This document shows, in pieces, positions 1 to 5,361 of a stretch of 5,361 bases of DNA. The translations under genes and the position numbers were made by a program. Position 1 is the stretch's first letter. Each line of letters opens with the position of its first letter. The notes beneath the pieces were generated by a model. That model did no database searches. It had not been told where the DNA came from and worked only from the letters and a program-made list of their open reading frames with translations. Origin of the DNA: Pseudomonadota bacterium. GTDB taxonomy: Bacteria > Pseudomonadota > Gammaproteobacteria > Steroidobacterales > Woeseiaceae. The stretch lies in the NCBI GenBank assembly GCA_022567775.1, contig JADFGH010000185.1, positions 1-5,361 of the forward strand, given 5' to 3'.

Positions 1-173
1 GGAAGTTGGCGGCCATGCCAGCTGATCGGGCCCAGCATCCAGTTCTTGCTGCCCGGTTGTTGTTTTGGCTCCGTGTATCGCACGACTTCCGCAACACAGG
101 CGCGCGGCAGAATCAAACGATCGTCTGATAACGGCACCAGCAGGCTGTATAGTTCTTCGGTTTCGGCACTCAC
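1..173 (-). CDS. CheW-like coupling protein, N-terminal part (ChpC/PilI-like), cut by window edge
   Basis: Only the first 57 codons lie in the window. The protein begins MSAETEELYSLLVPL, then LILPRACVAEVVRY, and later WMLGPISWHGRQL. This is the usual CheW opening: a first strand carrying the substrate-like LLVPL, then an L-LPR--VAEV stretch, then a LG-ISW-GR turn. CheW proteins join receptors to CheA-type kinases. The best match from memory is the ChpC/PilI type found next to chpA. The start is GTG (173-171), which overlaps the chpA stop codon as GTGA. A GGGGAA ribosome-binding-like sequence lies at 189-184, ten bases upstream. The four-base overlap implies translational coupling with chpA in one operon. 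The C-terminal two thirds is outside the window, so length and exact subtype cannot be judged. Confidence 0.85.
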   Translation of the reverse strand, partial: MSAETEELYSLLVPLSDDRLILPRACVAEVVRYTEPKQQPGSKNWMLGPISWHGRQL

Positions 174-3100
174 GGCAATGTGATTCCCCGTTCGTCAAGC
201 AAATGCCGGATCGCATCGACAAGCTCCGCGTCCTGATACGGCTTGCCGAGATAATCATTAACACCTATTTCGATTGCCCGGGCACGGTGTTTGTCACCAA
301 CTCTCGACGTGATCATGATAATCGGCACATCCGACACCCGTTCGTCATTTCGAACGTACGTCGCGAATTCGTATCCGTCCATGTTCGGCATTTCAATGTC
401 CAGAAGGATGATGTCCGGCTTCGCATCCTGCAGCACGCTGATTGCGTCGATTCCATCTTTGGCGGTGACCACGCGCATGCCGTTGCGCCCGAGGAATCGT
501 TCCATCACGCGACGCACCGTAATCGAATCGTCGACGATCATCGCCAGCGGCCGATCGTCGGCCGGTGTTGGCGGTGCACTCTTGAGTTCGATGACAGGCG
601 CACCGCTGCGCAGCAGCGCATTGATATCGAGAATAAGCACAATGCGACCATCACCCAGAATCGTTGCGCCGGAGATACCGCGGATACTTGCCAGCTGCGG
701 GCCTACAGATTTGACGACGATTTCCTGGCTGGCAATCATTTCGTCGGTGAGCAACGCGGCGGAATCCTCACCGGCGCGCACCAGGATTACCGGGACGAAA
801 GTCTCCTCTTCGGGTAATTGGGCAGTTTGAGCACCGAGGTACATGCCGAGGTGGCGGAAATGATAAAGCTGTTCTCCGTATTCGTAGGTGGCGTCACTCT
901 GATCCAGCAAGTTTTCCAGTTCGGATTTTGCGATACGGGCTACGCCCTCGACGGTCGGCAGCGGCAATGCATAGACCTCATCGCCGGTCCTGACTATTAA
1001 TGCCTGCGTGATGGCGAGCGTAAACGGCAATCGAATCGTGAAGTTTGTGCCCTGACCAGTCACCGATGAGATCTGCAGCGATCCACCCAATTGTTTGACT
1101 TCGTTGGCCACGACGTCCATCCCGACGCCGCGGCCGGCAGACTGGGTTACCCTGCTCGCCGTACTGAATCCGGGCATCAGGATCAGTTGCATGATCTCGT
1201 CGTCACTGACCTTACTATTCGGGCTAAGCAGCTCTTTCTCGTATGCCTTGCGACGAATTGCTTCGACGTCGAGGCCGGCTCCATCATCGGCGACGTCAAT
1301 AACCATTTCCGCACCTTCGCGATGCAGCCGTATGGTGATGCGCCCTGTCGCCGGTTTTCCTGCGGCTTGTCTTTCCTCCGGTTTCTCCAGGCCATGAATA
1401 ATGGCGTTGCGCATCATGTGTTCGAACGGCGGTAGCATCTTGTCGAGCACCTGCCGGTCCAACTCTCCGGATGCACCCTCCACGGCGAGCTCAGCCCGCT
1501 TGCCGGCCTCCGCAGCGACCTGCCTGACGAGTCTGGTCAGCCTCGGTACGTGCTGCTGGAAGGGCACCATGCGCGTACGCATCAAGCCATCCTGAAGTTC
1601 AGCAGTTACGCGTGCCTGCTGCACGAGCAATGTTTCGGCATCTGAAGTGACCGACTGCAGCAAGTCCTTGAGACTGTCCATGTCGCTGGCCGACTCGGCG
1701 AGCGCGCGCGACAATTGCTGAATATTGGAGTAGCGATCCAACTCGAGCGGATCGAAATCCTGTGCCGCCAGCGTGTCCTGATGGCCGTGTTTGATTTGCG
1801 CCTCGGTCTCAATTTCGAGTTTGCGCAGCTGTTCGCGAAGTCTTGCGACGGTTTGTTCGAGTTCATCGAGGTGAAACTCGATTGTATTGACCTCCTGGGT
1901 CAGCCGCGAATGATAGATACTGATCTCGCCAGCGGCATTCAGCAGACTTTCGAGGATGTCTGCATCGACGCGCGCGAATTCCTGGCGGGCATCACCAGCC
2001 CGTTGAGGCGGCGCGGCCTGGACCTCGGCCGCAGATTCTATCGCTGCAACTTCCGCAAGCTCTTCTTGTGCAAGCTTTTCTTCCGCAGGCTCTTTGACAG
2101 CCGGTTTCTTTGTGGCCGCCTTTTCCTTCTCGGTGACTTTCTCTGCGGGCGCCTTGATTGCTGGCGGCGTTGTGCCCTCAGGCGCCGCTGGTTTCAGCTC
2201 CGGCGCGGATGCGCCGATGTCCGCCAGCTTATCGTCGCGTGGTGTATCGAGGATGACCATGCTGAGGGCGTCTTGCGGCTCGGTCGTGAATTCGACCGAC
2301 ACGGAATCAGATTCAAGTTTAGCCTGCATCGCGGTATCCGTCATCGGCAGAGGCTCAGCAGCCGACAAATCTCCGGCATTAAGTGCGTGAATCCGTGTCT
2401 CGAGTTCCACCGCGGCCGTTACTTTCTTGCCGGCTATAACCATGTCCCGCATTCGATGCAGTTCGTCGATGCTAAGCTGCAGGAGGTTGTCAATTTGTGG
2501 GCTCGGAGCAATTTGTCCGTCGTCGATATTGACCAGGAGCGCTTCGAGTTCATGGCTCAGATCGCCCATCGACGCTATTCCGGCCATCCGTGCACCACCT
2601 TTGAGAGTGTGCAAATGGCGTTTGAGTTCCTCGATATGATCTCGCGACTCGCGCTCCCTGACCCAGCGACCCAGCGCCTGGTCCGCCGATTCCAGGAGTT
2701 CCGCCGCCTCCTCGGAGAAAATAGCCGCAATCTCGGCGTCGTATTCCGCTTCTTCTTCTGGTTCCTCCGTGGCTTCTGCAAGCTGCTCCACGATCGCCGA
2801 TTCCGCTGAGCGCTGCTGGTCCGGCGACGGCTCAATCGCGTTGGTCAAAGTCGTCACGTGCTCTATCAGTACCGCAAAATCGGAGCGTGTGCGATCGGCT
2901 TTGTTGATGTCCGCAACGATGGTCGCGATCGCCTTGGTAATGGCACGCAGTGCGTCGATTCCCGATTGCTGCAGCCCGACTTTCAGGTCATACACTCTGC
3001 GCACGTAGCGATTCAATGCGCCGGCAACGGCGACACCGCGTTCGACGTTGGCCATGTTCGCGCTACCGTGCAGGGTATGGCAGGCACGATACAACTTGTC

Positions 3101-4999
3101 GGTCACCTGAAAGGGCGGCTCGTGCCCCTCGCAGGCGTCCAGGTAGTCGTTGATGATCTTCAGGTGACCCGCAGTCTCTTTCGAGAATATGTCGAGCAGC
3201 ACCGGATCCATTTCCAGCGCATCGGCGTCGTCCTTCGTTTCCTCCGCGGCTGGTGTCGCGATCGTCAAAACAGCCGCGTTGGGATCGCCGTCAGCAAATG
3301 CATTCGCGCGCGCCATCATCAGGTTGACGTCTGCAATCGGTTCCGTGCCAACCTCCAGTTGCTCAACCAGCTCCGGCACAACCGCAGCAGCTTCGAGAAT
3401 GAATTCAATCATCGGTGGACTACGGGTAAGCGTATGGTTGATCAGCCGGTTCAGTAGATTCTCGATGCTCCAGCAATACTCACCAATTCGTTCAGCGCCG
3501 ACCATTCGCCCGCTCCCCTTGAGCGTATGAAACGAACGGCGCACCGTAATCAGCGTTTCCATGTCATCAGGCGACTCTGACCACACCGGCAGGTCGCGAT
3601 TAATCGTTGAGATCTCTTCCTTGGCTTCCTCGATGAACAATTCCAGCAGTTCCGGATCGAGATGCTCGGCGTCCGGCGCGACGACCGGCGCCTGCATCAC
3701 ATCGGTGGCCCTCATTTTCGCAGCTTCACGCTCATGGTCCGCTGCAATAGCATCGAGATCCAACCTCGAAACTCTCATGGTCTCCGATATCGGCACTTCT
3801 TCCTTCAATTCCTTGATGAGCCGTTTTTCAAGATCGCGCAATACGGCAAGACAGGCTTCTGCGTTGTCGAGCATGTACCAGGGCTCGCTTCGCCCGGCTT
3901 TGACGGTCTCCATGTAGTACTCGATGCTGACGATAGCGTCGGCCAGCCGATCGGTTTCCTTCTGCGTCAATCTGGCCGGGCCACCGCCGCCCAGGGTCAG
4001 GATGATCAGGTTGCCGACGCGGTCAACAACGTCCATTGCTCGCGACTTATTGAGCATCATGAGGCCAGCCTTGATGCCGCGAATCAGCGCGGGAACACTG
4101 TCGAGACCCGGCGAGGGGCCGGGGGACCCGAGACTCTGACTGAATGTCTCCTTGATACGCGCAAGGTTGATAATGCTCTCTCGCATTACCGCCTCCGCGA
4201 CATCCTTGTAATCGGCATCTTCGATCGGTGGCAATGCGGCTTCGTCACCGGCTACCGCCGGTTCCGGCGGCACGATCAGCCGGACCAGTTGCTGATCGAG
4301 ACGATCTTCTACACGCAGCAGCGTCGACGCAATTTCAACGAGGGTCTCTTCATCGGCAGCACCGCCCTGGGTGACGATCGTCTTGAGCCGGTCAATTTCA
4401 GAATCGATATCGCCGCGCAGTTCGCCAAGACCCAGCACACCGAGCGTGTCGCTGATCTTCTTCAGCAAATCGAGCTGCGGCACGAGCTCCGATGGCTTGT
4501 TCATGCCGGTGCGAACATAAATGTCGAGCACGTCTTTAACGCGCGCGAGATCTTCCTTGATCGCCGCGGCGACCGTCTTCATGAGTTTTACGCTTGGCGC
4601 GGAGAGACCTTCCCTGGCCTGCTCGACCTGCTCATCACCCGGCAGAAGTTCGGCCAGGTTGAACGCGGCCCGGATTTCACTGATGCGCTCGCCAGCGTTG
4701 CTCGAGCGAGCAACGTAATACAAGAGATTATTCAGTAGATCGGTGACGGGATACTTGTCGAAGGCCTCGATTCCTTCGTCAATCATCAGTTTGATCTGCC
4801 GGTCCGTCTGTCCCAGCAGTCGTTTAAGCGCAACCGACGTTTCGAGTCCACCGTTTTGCAGCGATTCGAGAACGCCACTAACGACCCACCAAAGCTGGTA
4901 CATATCATCGCGATTTGCGGAATGTTCCAATGCCTCAATGACGCTCGACAACGTGTGCAGATGTCGTTCGGAGTCCCCACCCTTGATCCAGCCCAGCAA
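170..4999 (-). CDS. chpA: ChpA/PilL-type hybrid chemosensory histidine kinase with multiple Hpt domains
   Basis: Cytoplasmic CheA-like kinase of the Pil-Chp pathway, which controls type IV pilus motility. Residues numbered from the TTG start. About 1-430 is a helical, FimL/ChpA-like N-terminal region with no acceptor histidine. Three Hpt domains follow: about 445-550 (HTLKGSGRM, His491), 595-715 (HTLHGSANM, His641) and 752-855 (HTLKGGARM, His797). About 935-1000 is a Pro/Ala/Lys/Glu-rich linker. About 1005-1165 is the dimerisation region with coiled coil, ending in LQDGLMRTRMVPF. The HATPase (about 1165-1325) has an N box EHMMRNAIIHGLE, G1 DDGAGLD, PGFSTA and G2 GRGVGMDVV. A CheW domain covers about 1326-1465. 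The receiver (about 1484-1605) has Asp1490/Asp1491, acceptor Asp1534 (LLDIEMP), Thr1564 and Lys1586. The core looks intact. It is much shorter than the roughly 2470 residues of Pseudomonas ChpA, which has more Hpt modules. TTG is the only in-frame start and lacks a good ribosome site, so the true N-terminus is doubtful. Family assignment is secure; the pilus role is inferred. Confidence 0.95.
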   Translation of the reverse strand: MLGWIKGGDSERHLHTLSSVIEALEHSANRDDMYQLWWVVSGVLESLQNGGLETSVALKRLLGQTDRQIKLMIDEGIEAFDKYPVTDLLNNLLYYVARSSNAGERISEIRAAFNLAELLPGDEQVEQAREGLSAPSVKLMKTVAAAIKEDLARVKDVLDIYVRTGMNKPSELVPQLDLLKKISDTLGVLGLGELRGDIDSEIDRLKTIVTQGGAADEETLVEIASTLLRVEDRLDQQLVRLIVPPEPAVAGDEAALPPIEDADYKDVAEAVMRESIINLARIKETFSQSLGSPGPSPGLDSVPALIRGIKAGLMMLNKSRAMDVVDRVGNLIILTLGGGGPARLTQKETDRLADAIVSIEYYMETVKAGRSEPWYMLDNAEACLAVLRDLEKRLIKELKEEVPISETMRVSRLDLDAIAADHEREAAKMRATDVMQAPVVAPDAEHLDPELLELFIEEAKEEISTINRDLPVWSESPDDMETLITVRRSFHTLKGSGRMVGAERIGEYCWSIENLLNRLINHTLTRSPPMIEFILEAAAVVPELVEQLEVGTEPIADVNLMMARANAFADGDPNAAVLTIATPAAEETKDDADALEMDPVLLDIFSKETAGHLKIINDYLDACEGHEPPFQVTDKLYRACHTLHGSANMANVERGVAVAGALNRYVRRVYDLKVGLQQSGIDALRAITKAIATIVADINKADRTRSDFAVLIEHVTTLTNAIEPSPDQQRSAESAIVEQLAEATEEPEEEAEYDAEIAAIFSEEAAELLESADQALGRWVRERESRDHIEELKRHLHTLKGGARMAGIASMGDLSHELEALLVNIDDGQIAPSPQIDNLLQLSIDELHRMRDMVIAGKKVTAAVELETRIHALNAGDLSAAEPLPMTDTAMQAKLESDSVSVEFTTEPQDALSMVILDTPRDDKLADIGASAPELKPAAPEGTTPPAIKAPAEKVTEKEKAATKKPAVKEPAEEKLAQEELAEVAAIESAAEVQAAPPQRAGDARQEFARVDADILESLLNAAGEISIYHSRLTQEVNTIEFHLDELEQTVARLREQLRKLEIETEAQIKHGHQDTLAAQDFDPLELDRYSNIQQLSRALAESASDMDSLKDLLQSVTSDAETLLVQQARVTAELQDGLMRTRMVPFQQHVPRLTRLVRQVAAEAGKRAELAVEGASGELDRQVLDKMLPPFEHMMRNAIIHGLEKPEERQAAGKPATGRITIRLHREGAEMVIDVADDGAGLDVEAIRRKAYEKELLSPNSKVSDDEIMQLILMPGFSTASRVTQSAGRGVGMDVVANEVKQLGGSLQISSVTGQGTNFTIRLPFTLAITQALIVRTGDEVYALPLPTVEGVARIAKSELENLLDQSDATYEYGEQLYHFRHLGMYLGAQTAQLPEEETFVPVILVRAGEDSAALLTDEMIASQEIVVKSVGPQLASIRGISGATILGDGRIVLILDINALLRSGAPVIELKSAPPTPADDRPLAMIVDDSITVRRVMERFLGRNGMRVVTAKDGIDAISVLQDAKPDIILLDIEMPNMDGYEFATYVRNDERVSDVPIIMITSRVGDKHRARAIEIGVNDYLGKPYQDAELVDAIRHLLDERGITLP

Positions 5000-5116
5000 C
5001 GCAAGCTGAAATTTCGGCCGCGCTTTCCTTGCGACGACGACCGGGTCCTCGCCGGTCGTTTTTCTTTCAGCTTGATCATCCTGCTTGCGTTTTGGCGACC
5101 TGTTTACTCTTGACTT
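5000..5116 (-). other. Upstream in-frame extension of chpA without a canonical start
   Basis: The chpA frame stays open for 39 codons upstream of the TTG, back to a TGA at 5119-5117. The translation is basic and hydrophilic at first (RSPKRKQDDQAE), then ends in VVVARKARPKFQLA and joins directly to LLGWIKGG. From memory of Pseudomonas ChpA, the segment KLRQTLQMALVGLLRN aligns with KARPKFQLALLGWIKG across the TTG. The conserved region therefore appears to begin before 4999. The codons contain no ATG, GTG or TTG. This is probably the genuine N-terminus, started at an unusual codon or separated from its start by a one-base error. Confidence 0.6.
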
Positions 5117-5138
5117 TCACCTCTCATTTCGGTACTAT
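5110..5138 (+). promoter_or_regulatory. Possible sigma70 promoter directed rightwards, divergent from chpA
   Basis: TTGACT (5110-5115, five of six to the -35 consensus) is followed by a 17-base spacer and TACTAT (5133-5138, four of six to the -10 consensus). Transcription would begin near 5145, at or just before the ATG at 5147. The transcript would then be nearly leaderless for that short frame, or it would serve something to the right of the window. It points away from chpA. It is a sequence match only and overlaps the chpA leader. Confidence 0.35.
5117..5123 (-). promoter_or_regulatory. Strong Shine-Dalgarno-like GAGGTGA with no start codon downstream
   Basis: On the minus strand GAGGTGA is an extended match to the anti-Shine-Dalgarno sequence. 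It lies immediately ahead of the open stretch (5116-5000) that continues chpA upstream. Six to nine bases downstream, where a start codon belongs, the chpA frame reads AGA (5110-5108) and GTA (5107-5105). No ATG, GTG or TTG occurs in any frame between 5116 and 5100. GTA is one substitution from GTG. The site could be the real chpA ribosome site with a mutated or misread start, or it could be chance. Confidence 0.4.
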
Positions 5139-5146
5139 CCAAGTCC

Positions 5147-5266
5147 ATGATACTGGATTTACGAGAATTTGATGAGTTCCCGGCCGAAGTTCGGCTTGTG
5201 GCCGAGACGGAGATGTGCGAGCTCGTGATGAACGTGCCAGGCAATCATTTTAATATATTTCCATAA
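5147..5266 (+). CDS. Short hypothetical frame, 39 residues, uncertain
   Basis: The frame starts MILDLREFDEFPAEV and ends NHFNIFP before TAA. No clear Shine-Dalgarno sequence precedes the ATG, but the possible promoter at 5110-5138 would place the transcript start within about two bases of it. The opening faintly recalls the first residues of some YceD/DUF177 proteins. That is a memory-level resemblance only, and the frame stops far short of that family's cysteine motif. The last seven codons are AT-rich, unlike the first 32. The same DNA on the opposite strand has an equally open frame, so at most one of the two is likely real. It could be a truncated gene start or chance. Confidence 0.2.
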   Translation: MILDLREFDEFPAEVRLVAETEMCELVMNVPGNHFNIFP

Positions 5267-5278
5267 AGCTGGTATGTT
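5159..5278 (-). pseudogene. Short frame with HELAHLRLGH zinc-peptidase-like motif, possible gene remnant
   Basis: The minus strand is open between TAG (5281-5279) and TAA (5161-5159). An ATG at 5248-5246 begins MIAWHVHHELAHLRLGH, followed by KPNFGRELIKFS and the stop. HELAH fits HExxH, and the later histidine gives HExxHxxxxH, as in ImmA/IrrE-like peptidases. The stretch HELAHLR followed by H and F a few residues on also recalls the C-terminal motif of YgjP-like metallopeptidases, which sits close to the protein end. Only about 30-39 residues are present, too few for either fold, so this would be a remnant if real. It is exactly antisense to another short frame, and chance cannot be excluded. 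Confidence 0.2.
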
Positions 5279-5317
5279 CTATTCCAGAAAAGTCCATTCA
5301 TGCAGCAGCGCGCACTT

Positions 5318-5341
5318 CTGCATTTAATACTGCAAATGCAG
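5318..5341. repeat. 8-bp perfect inverted repeat with 8-base spacer
   Basis: CTGCATTT (5318-5325) and AAATGCAG (5334-5341) are exact reverse complements separated by AATACTGC. There is no U-run, so a Rho-independent terminator is unlikely. The geometry would suit a dimeric regulator operator or a small hairpin. ATGCAGCA also occurs as a direct repeat at 5300-5307 and 5336-5343. Function unknown. Confidence 0.4.
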
Positions 5342-5361
5342 CAAAACTATGTAGGTGCATG

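Larger units (their letters stand above)
5120..5361. other. Region upstream of chpA with no certain gene
   Basis: This 242-base stretch holds the possible rightward promoter, two short frames antisense to each other, a low-GC patch (5241-5280 has 11 G or C in 40) and the inverted repeat near the end. No minus-strand frame encodes the additional N-terminal Hpt module expected for a Pseudomonas-length ChpA, nor a PilJ-like receptor C-terminus. Near the edge, a plus-strand ATG at 5300 (MQQRALLHLILQ) and a minus-strand frame ending at 5298 (LNAEVRAAA then stop) both run off the window. Neither can be judged. Confidence 0.5.

Noticed and set aside
65..817. Plus-strand open frame of 250 residues opposite the receiver and CheW domains
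   Set aside because: It overlaps two genuine minus-strand genes and shows no protein-family features.
2000..2197. Apparent repeat tract of Ala/Lys/Glu/Pro codons
   Set aside because: It is the low-complexity interdomain linker of chpA. Motifs such as KEPAEEK are degenerate, and no true tandem DNA repeat was seen.
1715..2809. Plus-strand open frame of 364 residues opposite chpA
   Set aside because: Antisense to a clearly coding frame. Its composition is rich in Arg, Cys and Phe with no recognisable domain, and codon bias of the real gene explains its openness.
3662..4738. Plus-strand open frame of 358 residues opposite the chpA N-terminal half
   Set aside because: Same reason. No motif or credible ribosome site, while the minus-strand frame carries identifiable Hpt-type domains.
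4786..5079. Minus-strand frame with an ATG at 5079 preceded by AGG, 97 residues
   Set aside because: It is the wrong frame of chpA. The overlapping chpA frame gives the conserved KFQLALLGWIKGG, and this one gives an Arg-rich sequence. The AGG abuts the ATG and is too close to act as a ribosome site.
5183..5195. Odd-length palindrome GCCGAAGTTCGGC
   Set aside because: Six-base arms around one central base in GC-richer DNA are likely by chance. There is no loop for a hairpin and no repeat elsewhere.
5298..5361. Two overlapping edge frames: plus from ATG 5300, minus ending at 5298
   Set aside because: About 20 codons each, antisense to one another, with weak or no ribosome signals and no recognisable motif. 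Neither can be called from this window.

Overview
The window is dominated by one very large minus-strand gene for a ChpA/PilL-type hybrid chemosensory histidine kinase. It is about 1609 residues from the only usable start and runs leftwards across about 90% of the window. Several Hpt domains feeding a CheA-like kinase core with a built-in CheW domain and a C-terminal receiver are typical of the Chp (Pil-Chp) chemosensory pathway. That pathway controls type IV pilus twitching and surface responses in gammaproteobacteria. Moderately high GC and this architecture suggest a gammaproteobacterium; I cannot name the genus.

Left edge (1-173, minus): the first 57 codons of a CheW-like coupling protein. 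Its GTG start overlaps the kinase stop by four bases. The two genes are therefore co-transcribed and translationally coupled, with the kinase upstream, as expected for a chpA-(chpC/cheW) operon. No chpB methylesterase lies between them.

Centre (170-4999, minus): chpA. In order it holds an N-terminal FimL/ChpA-like helical region with degenerate Hpt-like folds, three Hpt domains with intact phospho-acceptor histidines (His491, His641, His797), a Pro/Ala/Lys/Glu-rich linker, a coiled-coil dimerisation region, an HATPase, a CheW domain and a CheY-like receiver. Phosphate would pass from the ATPase to the Hpt histidines and on to the fused receiver and free regulators. The CheW neighbour would link the kinase to a PilJ-like receptor.

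Right edge (5000-5361): the 5' end of chpA is irregular. Coding that looks homologous to ChpA continues about 39 codons upstream of the first possible start (TTG at 4999). That extension has no ATG, GTG or TTG, yet a strong Shine-Dalgarno-like GAGGTGA sits just ahead of it. Further right is a short region of changed composition. It carries a possible rightward sigma70 promoter, two mutually antisense short reading frames (one with a HELAHLRLGH zinc-peptidase-like motif) and an 8-bp inverted repeat. I recognise no certain gene there, and the expected upstream pil genes and the extra N-terminal Hpt module of Pseudomonas ChpA are absent. I found no convincing new system. The most unusual part is the broken-looking chpA 5' end and the unassigned DNA beside it.
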